Origin: an uncultured Pseudoruegeria sp.
GTDB lineage: Bacteria > Pseudomonadota > Alphaproteobacteria > Rhodobacterales > Rhodobacteraceae
Direction: 5' to 3'
Assembly (NCBI GenBank): GCA_947498155.1
Contig: CANMJD010000002.1
Location: 310,001-374,000 of the forward strand
DNA length: 64,000 nucleotides
The position numbers and the translations under genes are program-made. Under the pieces are notes generated by a model. That model ran no database searches. It saw only the letters and a program-made list of their open reading frames with translations, and was not told the origin of the DNA. Below, one piece after another: positions 54,428-62,649 of the stretch; position 1 is the first letter of the stretch; each line of letters begins with the position of its first letter.

Positions 54428-55795
54428 ATGTCATCTGGTGTATCAAGCCGCCGTCGCATTCGGGGCTGGATGATGTTTGATTGGGCAAGCCAGCCCTACG
54501 CAACATTGCTGACCACATTCATCTTTGCCCCGTATTTCGCGGAAATCGTAACGCAGTCCTTAATTGCCGATGGTATGTCACAACCTCAGGCAAGTGCGCA
54601 GGCGCAGGCCTATTGGGGATATGGGCTGACCATTACTGGCCTGTGCATCGCGTTTCTGGCCCCTGTTTTGGGGGCTGTGGCTGATGCCGCCGGTAAACGG
54701 CTGCCGTGGATCTGGTTCTTTTCGGGTGTCTATATCGTCGGCGCTTTTGGGCTTTGGTACACGGAGCCCAGCGATTTTAATGTCCCCGTTGCTTTGGCCT
54801 TTTTTGGATTGGGTTTGTTTGGGGCCGAATTCGCCCTGATTTTCACCAATGCGATGTTGCCAAGCCTTGGCACCAAAGAAGAGATGGGCCGGATTTCCGG
54901 CACCGGTTGGGCCCTTGGGTACGCGGGGGGGGTGATTGCGCTGGCCCTGATGTTGGTCTTTCTCGCGGAAAACGCCAACGGCGTGACCCTGACCGGAAGC
55001 GCGCCTGCGTTGGGGCTTGATCCGGCGTTGCGCGAAGGCACGCGCTCTGTCGGTCCGCTGACGGCCATTTGGTATGCTGTCTTTATGATCCCGTTTTTCC
55101 TTTGGGTCAAAGACACACCTGCGCCGACGGCGACTAAATTCCACCTTGGCACAGCGCTAAGCGAGTTGATCCAAACCCTGAAAAACTTGCCAAAAAACAA
55201 GAGCTTGGCGGCCTATCTCGGGTCGTCGATGTTCTATCGGGATGCGCTTAACGGGCTGTATACCTTTGGCGGTATCTACGCCCTTGGCGTGCTGGGCTGG
55301 TCGGTCGTCGAAGTCGGCGTTTTCGGGATTACCGCCGCGATTACAGGGGCGATTTTTGCCTATATCGGCGGGCGGGCTGATGCGAAATATGGCCCCAAAC
55401 CGGTGATCAAAACCTGTATTCTGCTGTTGTTGTTCGCCTGTGTGGCCATCGTCTCTATTTCGGCAAATAGCATTATGGGCATCGCCTTGCCTGACGGGTC
55501 CAACCTGCCCGATATCTTATTTTATATCTGTGGGGCGATCATTGGCGGTGCCGGTGGGGCATTGCAATCCGCCAGCCGCACAATGCTGGTGCGTCAGGCC
55601 AATCCTGCCCGCATGACCGAAGCCTTCGGACTCTATGCCCTTGCGGGGCGGGCGACGTCCTTTCTGGCCCCGGCGGCCATTGCGATTTTTTCAGATATCA
55701 GCGGAAGTCAGCGGGTCGGGATTATGCCCCTGATTGCCCTCTTCCTTATTGGCTTCATTCTGTTACGCTCGGTGAAAAGTGATAATACCGAGTGA
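54428..55795 (+). CDS. MFS transporter, UMF1 (Atg22-like) family
   Basis: An inner-membrane permease of 455 residues with about twelve hydrophobic helices. The N-terminal RRIRGWMMFDWASQPYATL and the loop ADAAGKRLPWIW mark the UMF1/Atg22-like branch of the major facilitator superfamily. Yeast Atg22 releases amino acids from the vacuole; bacterial substrates are not known. A GGAGG site precedes the ATG. The gene leads a plus-strand series with mepA (12 bp gap) and the phytase-like gene. Confidence 0.9.
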   Translation: MSSGVSSRRRIRGWMMFDWASQPYATLLTTFIFAPYFAEIVTQSLIADGMSQPQASAQAQAYWGYGLTITGLCIAFLAPVLGAVADAAGKRLPWIWFFSGVYIVGAFGLWYTEPSDFNVPVALAFFGLGLFGAEFALIFTNAMLPSLGTKEEMGRISGTGWALGYAGGVIALALMLVFLAENANGVTLTGSAPALGLDPALREGTRSVGPLTAIWYAVFMIPFFLWVKDTPAPTATKFHLGTALSELIQTLKNLPKNKSLAAYLGSSMFYRDALNGLYTFGGIYALGVLGWSVVEVGVFGITAAITGAIFAYIGGRADAKYGPKPVIKTCILLLLFACVAIVSISANSIMGIALPDGSNLPDILFYICGAIIGGAGGALQSASRTMLVRQANPARMTEAFGLYALAGRATSFLAPAAIAIFSDISGSQRVGIMPLIALFLIGFILLRSVKSDNTE

Positions 55796-55807
55796 AAGAG
55801 CAGCGCC

Positions 55808-56677
55808 ATGATCCGTCTTTTTACAGGTGTGCTGTTTATTCTGACTCTGGCCGTTAGTGCGCAGGCAGAAACAGCAGCCAAGCAATATTTCGGAGCCAAA
55901 GATAATGGCTCTTCGCAAAAATCCGCCCCCTATGGAAGCTATGCCAAGGGCTGTCTTGCCGGAGGGCAGCAACTGGTCGAAACCGGCCCCTATTGGCAGG
56001 CAATGCGCCTGTCACGCAATCGCAATTGGGGGCATCCGGAAACGGTAGAGTTTGTGCAGCGGCTGGCCAAGAAAGCCGCCAAGCAACCGGGGTGGAACGG
56101 TCTTTATATCGGCGATATGTCCCAACCGCGTGGCGGCCCGATGTTGTCGGGGCACCGGTCCCACCAGATTGGTCTGGATGCGGACATTTGGATGTTACCG
56201 GCAACCAACCTAAAGCTGAGCCGGAGCCAGAGAGAAAACATCTCTTCAATCTCTTTGCGCAAAAGCAATGGGGCCTTTGTGAACAGCAAATGGACACGAC
56301 AGCATCACGAGATCATTAAAGCCGCCGCCTCAGACAAAGACGTGGCACGGATTTTCGTGTTTCCCGGTGCCAAAGTGCAGATGTGCAAAGATGAAAAAGG
56401 CAACCGCGCCTATCTGCGCAAAATCCGCCCATGGTGGGGCCATCACTATCATTTTCACGTCCGGCTGTCCTGTCCCCGTGGGGCAAAAGGCTGCGTAGAT
56501 CAGGCCCCGCCCCCAAAGGGAGACGGCTGTGATGAGGCACAAACATGGGTGAATAATATTCTGAACCCGCCGCCGCCAAAACCACGCGACCCAAATGCAC
56601 CGAAACCAAAACCACGCGGTGAACTGACCCTTGCCGATCTGCCGACTGCATGTACCGCCGTATTACATGCGCGATAG
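55808..56677 (+). CDS. mepA: Penicillin-insensitive murein endopeptidase MepA
   Basis: A periplasmic zinc endopeptidase (M74), 289 residues, that cuts D-Ala-meso-DAP cross-links. A signal peptide ends near VSAQAE. Zinc ligands are visible in SGHRSHQIGLDADIW (His and Asp) and WWGHHYHFHVRL. The C-terminal region is proline-rich. Its last 28 bp overlap the start of the next gene in another frame, so the two are coupled. Confidence 0.95.
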   Translation: MIRLFTGVLFILTLAVSAQAETAAKQYFGAKDNGSSQKSAPYGSYAKGCLAGGQQLVETGPYWQAMRLSRNRNWGHPETVEFVQRLAKKAAKQPGWNGLYIGDMSQPRGGPMLSGHRSHQIGLDADIWMLPATNLKLSRSQRENISSISLRKSNGAFVNSKWTRQHHEIIKAAASDKDVARIFVFPGAKVQMCKDEKGNRAYLRKIRPWWGHHYHFHVRLSCPRGAKGCVDQAPPPKGDGCDEAQTWVNNILNPPPPKPRDPNAPKPKPRGELTLADLPTACTAVLHAR

Positions 56678-57540
56678 CCGCGGCGCTGTTCTTTAGCGTC
56701 ATCGGATTGGCAGCGGCGACTGTACCGCGCGCCACCGAAAGCACGTCCGTTACATGGCGTAATGATGATGCCCGTTTCGGCGGGTTTTCCGGGTTGCATG
56801 TGTTCGACGGCGGCACCCGGTTCGTCAGCATTTCGGATCGCGGTGCCATTGTCCAAGGCCAGCTGATCCGTAACAACGGCAGGCTGAAATCGATCAAACT
56901 GGCGCGCATTCTGCCTTTGAAAAACACCAAAGGAGTACCGCTTCGAGGGCATCTGAGCGATGCCGAAGGGTTGGCTGTGCGCGGCGACGGGCGGCTTTTT
57001 ATCTCTTTCGAGGGGGCGCATCGGGTCTGGACCTATCGCGATCCCGCCTCCGAAGGCGCATGGTTGCCACGGCATCCCGACTTTAAAACCATGCAGAACA
57101 ATTCTTCGCTAGAGGCTTTGGCCATCGGGCCAGATAACGCGCTTTATACGATCCCCGAACGCTCTGGTCGATTAAACCGGCCCTTCCCGGTCTATCGATA
57201 TCAGAACGGCGAATGGACAATGCCATTTTCTGTTCCGCGCCACGGGCCTTATCTGGTGGTCGGTGCCGACATCGGGCCGGATGGACGGTTCTATCTGTTG
57301 GAGCGCCATCTGGGCAGCATCTTCGGATTTGAAACACGGGTGCGCCGCTTTGATATGACGGCAGCGGGACTGCAAAACGAGGTCACCCTGATCCAGACCT
57401 CAGCCGGGGAGCATGACAATCTTGAAGGCCTCTCTGTCTGGCGCACAGAAACCGGCGGGCTTCGGCTGACAATGATTTCGGATGACAATTTTCGCGGCAT
57501 ACAAAAAACCGAAATCGTAGAATATGACGTACCGGAATAA
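56650..57540 (+). CDS. Esterase-like activity of phytase family protein
   Basis: An exported protein of 296 residues with a signal peptide ending near LAAATV. The rest is a predicted beta-propeller of the phytase-like family, with repeats such as GLHVFDGGTRFVSISDRGA, DAEGLAVRGDGRLFISFEG and EALAIGPDNALYTIPE. Acidic loop residues could bind calcium. Activity on phosphate esters is suggested by the family name only. The start lies 28 bp inside mepA, which places it in the same transcript. Confidence 0.85.
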   Translation: MYRRITCAIAAALFFSVIGLAAATVPRATESTSVTWRNDDARFGGFSGLHVFDGGTRFVSISDRGAIVQGQLIRNNGRLKSIKLARILPLKNTKGVPLRGHLSDAEGLAVRGDGRLFISFEGAHRVWTYRDPASEGAWLPRHPDFKTMQNNSSLEALAIGPDNALYTIPERSGRLNRPFPVYRYQNGEWTMPFSVPRHGPYLVVGADIGPDGRFYLLERHLGSIFGFETRVRRFDMTAAGLQNEVTLIQTSAGEHDNLEGLSVWRTETGGLRLTMISDDNFRGIQKTEIVEYDVPE

Positions 57541-57630
57541 CTTGCTTTCCTGACGTGGAATCGGTAACTGGGCGCGTTCCGCATCGGGCGGACCAAGTCG
57601 CCGCGACCTTGTAAAAAACGGAAAAACATT

Positions 57631-58254
57631 ATGACCCGCGCTCTTATCCCCGGCATTCTTGCCATGGCTGCCATCGTTGTGGCCTCTAATATCCTTGTGC
57701 AGTACCTGTTTGGAAACTGGCTGACATGGGGTGCTTTCACCTATCCGCTCGCCTTTTTGGTGACCGATGTCATGAACCGTGTCTACGGCGCGCGCACAGC
57801 CCGCAGGGTTGTTTTTGCCGGTTTTGTCACGGGCATCGTCTGCAGCTTTATCGGCACGCAAATCATGGGTGAATTCGGCCCGCTGGTCACCTTGCGCATT
57901 GCGATAGGCTCTGGTCTGGCCTTCCTGACCGCCCAACTGCTGGATGTGTCGATCTTTGATCGCCTGCGCGGTGGAAAATGGTGGCGCGCACCTCTGACCT
58001 CAACGCTTGTGGGGTCTTCGGTGGATACGGCGATCTTCTTTACGATCGCCTTTTCGGCAGCTTTAGTCTTTATCGAACCGGCCAATGATGTGTCTTGGGC
58101 AGGCGAAGCTGTGCCCCTGTTGGGGGTCGGCCCGATTGCCCCGCTGTGGGTGTCTTTGGCGGTTGCTGATTGGTTGGTCAAACTATCTCTGGCACTGCTT
58201 GCTTTGGTGCCATTCCGTGCACTTGTTACAAAACTTTCGCCAGATACAGCGTAA
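57631..58254 (+). CDS. Queuosine precursor transporter (YhhQ/VUT family)
   Basis: An inner-membrane protein of 207 residues with six helices. Blocks such as FTYPLAFLVTDVMNRVYGARTAR and the helix with SSVDTAIFFTIAFS match the YhhQ family, which imports preQ0/preQ1 for queuosine modification of tRNA. A preQ1 riboswitch was considered in the 90-bp upstream gap but not supported. It is followed by a structured region and then arfB. Confidence 0.92.
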   Translation: MTRALIPGILAMAAIVVASNILVQYLFGNWLTWGAFTYPLAFLVTDVMNRVYGARTARRVVFAGFVTGIVCSFIGTQIMGEFGPLVTLRIAIGSGLAFLTAQLLDVSIFDRLRGGKWWRAPLTSTLVGSSVDTAIFFTIAFSAALVFIEPANDVSWAGEAVPLLGVGPIAPLWVSLAVADWLVKLSLALLALVPFRALVTKLSPDTA

Positions 58255-58279
58255 AAAGTTTTGACAAACACAAAATCTG

Positions 58280-58323
58280 TGGCAACCTCCTAGGTATAGA
58301 CAATAACCAGAAAGGAGGTGCCA
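58280..58323 (+). promoter_or_regulatory. Hairpin sequestering the mini-ORF ribosome-binding site
   Basis: TGGCAACCTCCT (58280-58291) can pair with AGGAGGTGCCA (58313-58323), giving an 11-bp stem with a single bulged A. The 3' arm is an almost ideal Shine-Dalgarno, and the ATG at 58324 follows at once. A second complementary segment, CACCTCC, lies at 58444-58450 downstream of the mini-ORF and could compete for the same site. A TTGACA hexamer sits at 58261-58266, but no well-spaced -10 was found. Confidence 0.55.
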
Positions 58324-58380
58324 ATGATTATTGGGAAACAGGAGCAGCTGGTAAAGGTTTCGAGCGAGGTGTGGGATTAG
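58324..58380 (+). CDS. Mini-ORF encoding an 18-residue peptide
   Basis: The ATG follows an extended AAAGGAGGTG site and is terminated by TAG after 18 codons. The predicted peptide is MIIGKQEQLVKVSSEVWD. It is charged and neither hydrophobic nor toxin-like. It sits between the YhhQ gene and arfB, with a terminator between it and arfB. It could be a leader peptide, or an incidental ORF in a small RNA. The peptide has no run of a single amino acid as in classic biosynthetic attenuators. Confidence 0.35.
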   Translation: MIIGKQEQLVKVSSEVWD

Positions 58381-58461
58381 GGGGCAGCCCTTCTATTCAG
58401 ACATCTGGCTTCGGTCCTCCGCTAATCTAAGAGTACCGCTTGCCACCTCCAATTCTCGAGG

Positions 58462-58503
58462 AGAGCCCCCGCGTAAGTGCACGCTGGGGCTCTTTCCATT
58501 TTT
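58462..58503 (+). terminator. Rho-independent terminator upstream of arfB
   Basis: AGAGCCCC/GGGGCTCT (8 bp) encloses a further GCGT/ACGC stem with a 6-nt loop, giving 12 bp with one mismatch, followed by TTTCCATTTTT. It ends the leader transcript starting near 58260 and could attenuate arfB, which begins 48 bp later. Confidence 0.88.
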
Positions 58504-58550
58504 AACGAAGGCGGATTTCCCTTTGGGGGTTTGAGCGCTAAATTGGCACC

Positions 58551-58973
58551 ATGTTGTGGATCAATGACGAAATTACGCTGGCCGACTGGGAGTTGAGCGA
58601 AAGCTTTACCCGGTCTTCTGGCCCCGGCGGGCAGAATGTGAACAAAGTGTCCACAGCGGTGGAATTGCGCTTTGAAGCCGAGCGCAGCCCCAATATTCCG
58701 GCCCATGCAAAAACACGTCTTAAGCGGTTGGCCGGACGGCGCTGGACCAGTGATGGCGCGTTGTTAATTCGGGTAGAGGAAACCCGCAGTCAGGCGCGTA
58801 ACCGCGAAATTGCCCAAGAGCGTCTGGCCGACTTAATTCGTCAATCGCTGATCCGGCCCAAACGCCGTATCGCCACACGCCCGACATTGGGCTCCAAACG
58901 GCGTCGGGTGGAAAGCAAGGTCAAACGCGGTCAGGTCAAAGCGCTGCGCGGTAAGGTTACGCGCGACGAGTAA
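58551..58973 (+). CDS. arfB: Ribosome rescue peptidyl-tRNA hydrolase ArfB
   Basis: Releases nascent chains from ribosomes stalled without a stop codon. The 140-residue protein has the GGQ motif at residues 26-28 (GPGGQNVNK). Its basic C-terminal tail enters the empty mRNA channel (RPKRRIATRPTLGSKRRR, then KALRGKV). The start aligns with E. coli YaeJ. No clear Shine-Dalgarno precedes the ATG; the upstream bases read GCTAAATTGGCACC. The structured leader and terminator just upstream suggest regulation. It converges on pncB with 6 bp between the genes. Confidence 0.93.
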   Translation: MLWINDEITLADWELSESFTRSSGPGGQNVNKVSTAVELRFEAERSPNIPAHAKTRLKRLAGRRWTSDGALLIRVEETRSQARNREIAQERLADLIRQSLIRPKRRIATRPTLGSKRRRVESKVKRGQVKALRGKVTRDE

Positions 58974-58979
58974 CGCGCA

Positions 58980-60272
58980 TTACACGATGACCGCCTGTTC
59001 TTTCTGCGCGCCAAGTTTAAACACATGTTTATAGCGCTCGATTTCCTGTTCCGGTCCCATCGCCTTGAGCGGGTTATCCGAGAGTTTAACCGTAGGCCGC
59101 CCGTTCGCGCTGACGGCTTTGCACACCAATGAGAACGGTGCGAGCGCATGATCGGGCACGAGCCCGCGAAAATCATTGGTCATCAGCGTGCCCCAGCCAA
59201 AACTGATTTTGGCGCGGCCGCGAAAGCGAGCTGACAATTCTTCGATTTTTTCAACATCAAGCCCGTCCGAAAAAATAATCAGTTTCTGGGTCGGGTCTTC
59301 GCCACGCCGGTTCCACCAGTCAATCGCAGTTTCAGCCCCGTGCACCGGATCGCCGGAATCGATGCGAATGCCGGTCCAACTGGCAAGCCAATCCGGCGCA
59401 TCCTCCAGAAAGCCAGTGGTGCCATAGGTATCGGGCAGGATCACCCGCAGGTTGCCTTCATGCTCGTCCTGCCAGTCGGCCAGAACATCGTAGGGCGCTT
59501 GCTTGAGCGCCAGATCATTCTTGGCCAATGCGGAATACACCATCGGCAGTTCATGGGCATTGGTACCGATGGCTTCGACCTCGCGGCGCATGGCGATCAG
59601 GCAATTGGAAGTGCCGATGAATTTTTCACCCAAGCCTTCCATCATGGCTTGCACGCACCAGTCCTGCCACAGAAAACTATGGCGGCGACGGGTGCCGAAA
59701 TCGGCGATGCGCAGGTCTTCAATCTTGCGGAGGCGTTCAATTTTTTCCCAAAGCTTTGTCATGGCACGGGCATAGAGCACCTCCATTTCAAAGCGGCCCA
59801 TGGTTTCCAGAACCGCACGCGAGCGCAATTCCATCAACACGGCCAAGGCCGGAATTTCCCAGAGCATAACCTCGGGCCATTTGCCTTCAAAGGTCAGCTC
59901 GTACTGGCCGTTACGCTTTTCCAGATGATAGGGGGGCAGCCGCAGGTTTTCGAACCATTCCATGAAATCGGGGCGGAACATCTGGCGTTTTCCGTAGAAC
60001 AGATTGCCCCGCAGCCAGGTGCTTTCACCGCGCGACAGCGACAGGGTGCGCACATGGTCCAACTGTTCGCGCAGCTCCCCTTCATCGATCACCTCTGCCA
60101 GATGAATATCGGTGCTGCGGTTGATCAGTGAAAAGCGCACGGTTGTGTCCGGTTTGTTGCGAAACACTGATTGGCACATCAGAAGCTTGTAAAAATCCGT
60201 ATCGATTAAGGATCGAACAATCGGATCGATTTTCCATTTGTGATTATGGACACGGGTCGCAATATCAACCAA
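58980..60272 (-). CDS. pncB: Nicotinate phosphoribosyltransferase
   Basis: Converts nicotinate and PRPP to nicotinate mononucleotide in NAD salvage. 430 residues. Conserved blocks include LIDTDFYKLLMCQSVF, IADFGTRRRHSF (PRPP/phosphate site), GTSNCLIAMR and IRIDSGDP. It is downstream of the hybrid kinase (67-bp gap) and pncA on the same strand, so the two-step deamidating salvage route is probably one transcription unit with a kinase in the middle. Confidence 0.96.
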   Translation of the reverse strand: MVDIATRVHNHKWKIDPIVRSLIDTDFYKLLMCQSVFRNKPDTTVRFSLINRSTDIHLAEVIDEGELREQLDHVRTLSLSRGESTWLRGNLFYGKRQMFRPDFMEWFENLRLPPYHLEKRNGQYELTFEGKWPEVMLWEIPALAVLMELRSRAVLETMGRFEMEVLYARAMTKLWEKIERLRKIEDLRIADFGTRRRHSFLWQDWCVQAMMEGLGEKFIGTSNCLIAMRREVEAIGTNAHELPMVYSALAKNDLALKQAPYDVLADWQDEHEGNLRVILPDTYGTTGFLEDAPDWLASWTGIRIDSGDPVHGAETAIDWWNRRGEDPTQKLIIFSDGLDVEKIEELSARFRGRAKISFGWGTLMTNDFRGLVPDHALAPFSLVCKAVSANGRPTVKLSDNPLKAMGPEQEIERYKHVFKLGAQKEQAVIV

Positions 60273-60339
60273 GGCGGTGATCTCCGGACAGCTTCAACTT
60301 TCTAAGGTATCGCAGGGGAGGTTCCGCCGTGCAACCTTC

Positions 60340-62589
60340 TCAGGACGAGGGTTGCGGCAGGCCGCGTTGGGAAAGTTGACGTCGCATTTCGCAGAACAGC
60401 TCTTTGCGGCGTACCGGTTTGGTCAGAAATCCGTTCATACCCGCCGCAAGGCAAGCCTTGCGATCGGATTCATAGGCATTGGCTGTCAGGGCAATGATCA
60501 AAGTTTCGGTTTTGCCTTCGTCCTGTTCCTCTGCGCGAATGGCTTTGGTTGCTTGCAGGCCGCTCATCTCGGGCATCGAAAGATCCATCAGGATGATGTC
60601 GGGAGAGAGGCTCCGCCATTTTTCGACTGCAATCGCCCCGTTTTCAGCGAATTCCACTGTTGCCCCGCTTTTGGTTAGCATCTTGCTCAGAAGCAATCTG
60701 TTGGTGCGGTTATCCTCGGCGGCAAGAATGCGCACCCCACTGGGCAAATCCACAGCGGTTGAACTCGCCAGAACGGTGGCGATGTGGCTTTTTGATTCAT
60801 CCGGTTTCAGCGGTAGTGTAACGGTAAATGTTGACCCTTTTCCGGGGGTGGACTTCAGGCCGATATTGCCGCCCATCAGACCGGTAAGCTTGCGACAGAT
60901 GGCGAGCCCCAAACCTGTGCCATCCTGTGTGCGCGTGGTCGAAGAATCCCCCTGGATAAAAGGTTCAAACAGGGTCTTTTGAACGTCTGCTTCAATACCG
61001 ACCCCGGTGTCTTTGACATTAATTTCGATCGACATATCGGGGTGCTGCACCACACAGACATCAACCCCGCCGTTTTCGGTGAACTTGATGGCATTGCTAA
61101 TCAAATTCATAAGAATTTGGCGAATTCGAACATGATCACCAAGAAGCTTATCCTGTGTAATCTGTTGCGTGCAGTTTAGCGTTAGCCCCTTTTGTTCAGC
61201 ATCGCCGCGCAATAGGTTAATTGGTTGCTGGATGCATTCAGAAAGCACTAGTGGGTCTTGGCTAATGCTCATCTTGCCGCGTTCCAGAAGTGTGAAGTCA
61301 AGAATATCGTTGAGAACCTCCAGCAGGGCCTCACAAGATGTTTGAATCGTGCGGGCATAGCCTTCTTGCTCGGTATCCAGATCGGTTGTGCTCAGCATAT
61401 CGGCCATGCCGATGATGCCGTTCATCGGGGTTCGGATTTCGTGGCTCATCATCGCCAGAAAATCGGATTTTGCCCGCTCGCCGTCTTCGGCGGCCTGTTT
61501 GGCGCGGGCCAATTCGGCCTGGCGTTGCTTGGTTTCGGTGATATCGCGTTCCAGCGCGATCGTCATCTCGACCTCTCCGGCTTCATTCAGCAAGGGGGTC
61601 AGGGATGTTTCCATCCACATGGTGCTGCCATCTTTGCGATAATTCAGCACTTCGGTGCGGATCGGCCGATGGTTGATTAATTCCGTCTGGATGTTCTGAA
61701 CCGTTTCAGGATCGGTTTCAGGACCATTCAGGAGCTTCCAGGGAAACCGGTTCAAGACCTCGGCCTCAGTGTAGCCCGTCAGCCGCGTAAATGTATCATT
61801 TACATATTCAATCCGCCCTCTGGCGTTGGTAATGATCACGCTGTCGTTGGCGTGTTTGGCAACATGCGCCAAGCGCCGTGCTTGATGGGCTTGCTTCGCC
61901 AGCGCGACGGCGGAATGCGCCGCCTCAACCTTGCGACGCAGGACCTCTCGTTTGTCGGCGGTGCGCGCGTAATAGCCCTGTGTCACATATTTCATAAACA
62001 CCAGCGTGGTATAAACCAGCACCGCTGAGGCAAGGAGATTGAACAACATCAATTCGCGGACGTGGGGCAGATTGAACCAGCTGTATAAAAACAACCCAAA
62101 TATCGAGACGAAATACATCGCCAGCCGTGTTTTTGCTGCGCGTGGGTGATGGGGCAGTACTAGACCAGCATTCATCGCCGCACCGGTTAGGAATACGACC
62201 GAGAAGAAATGTGTTTGTGTATTGTCCGACGCAAGCCAGGCCGCGCTGGCACAAAACACGATTGTGGCGGCCTGCACCGCAGCGGTTAGCCAAGAGCCGT
62301 TGCGAAGTTTTTCGAAGGGCACCTTTTGTTTAATACGGCTGGGCACACGATATAGATACCCGCAGTCCAGAACCTCCCCAAACAGAGCGACCATGGCGGT
62401 CAGAACGCCAATAAACGGCGAGACGAAGAGGGCGAGCACGACGGCGCCGAGCAAGGTCAGGATTTGCCGACTGCCGAAACTGCGGACACGTGCAGAAGCA
62501 TACCGCTCAAATCTGCCTTGCGCGCTGTTCCTTTTTTCAAAGTTGGCCAGCTCTTGTTCAGCCAGTGTCAGTTGTGAGGTTGCTTGCAA
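60340..62589 (-). CDS. Hybrid sensor histidine kinase with PAS and receiver domains
   Basis: A 749-residue membrane sensor. Several hydrophobic helices fill about residues 40-200. A short coiled linker is followed by a PAS domain with PAC (about 235-350; SVIITNARGRIEYVNDTFTR). HisKA holds the phospho-accepting histidine in MMSHEIRTPMNGIIGM near 383, then HATPase_c with NLISNAIKFTENGG and DTGVGIE. The C-terminal receiver has its phosphorylated aspartate in IILMDLSMPEMSG near 666. No Hpt domain is attached. It starts at a TTG with a weak site, 60 bp after pncA, and lies between pncA and pncB. Confidence 0.93.
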   Translation of the reverse strand: MQATSQLTLAEQELANFEKRNSAQGRFERYASARVRSFGSRQILTLLGAVVLALFVSPFIGVLTAMVALFGEVLDCGYLYRVPSRIKQKVPFEKLRNGSWLTAAVQAATIVFCASAAWLASDNTQTHFFSVVFLTGAAMNAGLVLPHHPRAAKTRLAMYFVSIFGLFLYSWFNLPHVRELMLFNLLASAVLVYTTLVFMKYVTQGYYARTADKREVLRRKVEAAHSAVALAKQAHQARRLAHVAKHANDSVIITNARGRIEYVNDTFTRLTGYTEAEVLNRFPWKLLNGPETDPETVQNIQTELINHRPIRTEVLNYRKDGSTMWMETSLTPLLNEAGEVEMTIALERDITETKQRQAELARAKQAAEDGERAKSDFLAMMSHEIRTPMNGIIGMADMLSTTDLDTEQEGYARTIQTSCEALLEVLNDILDFTLLERGKMSISQDPLVLSECIQQPINLLRGDAEQKGLTLNCTQQITQDKLLGDHVRIRQILMNLISNAIKFTENGGVDVCVVQHPDMSIEINVKDTGVGIEADVQKTLFEPFIQGDSSTTRTQDGTGLGLAICRKLTGLMGGNIGLKSTPGKGSTFTVTLPLKPDESKSHIATVLASSTAVDLPSGVRILAAEDNRTNRLLLSKMLTKSGATVEFAENGAIAVEKWRSLSPDIILMDLSMPEMSGLQATKAIRAEEQDEGKTETLIIALTANAYESDRKACLAAGMNGFLTKPVRRKELFCEMRRQLSQRGLPQPSS

Positions 62590-62649
62590 AAAATGGCACC
62601 CAACAAGTTACGTTGCGGCCACTTTCGCAATAGATGTTTAACAAATTAC

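Noticed and set aside
57541-57630. Possible preQ1 riboswitch before the queuosine-precursor transporter
   Set aside because: The gap ends in an A-rich tail (GTAAAAAACGG) reminiscent of the preQ1-I class, but I could not build the required pseudoknot: the only stem is a 4-bp GGCG/CGCC and the tail has no complementary partner in its loop.
58170-58430. Longer open frame overlapping the leader of arfB
   Set aside because: It starts inside the transporter gene, has no ribosome-binding site of its own and shows low third-position GC, unlike genes here. An ANDYW stretch recalls tmRNA tags, but the frame does not end in the expected Ala-Ala and no tRNA-like domain is present.
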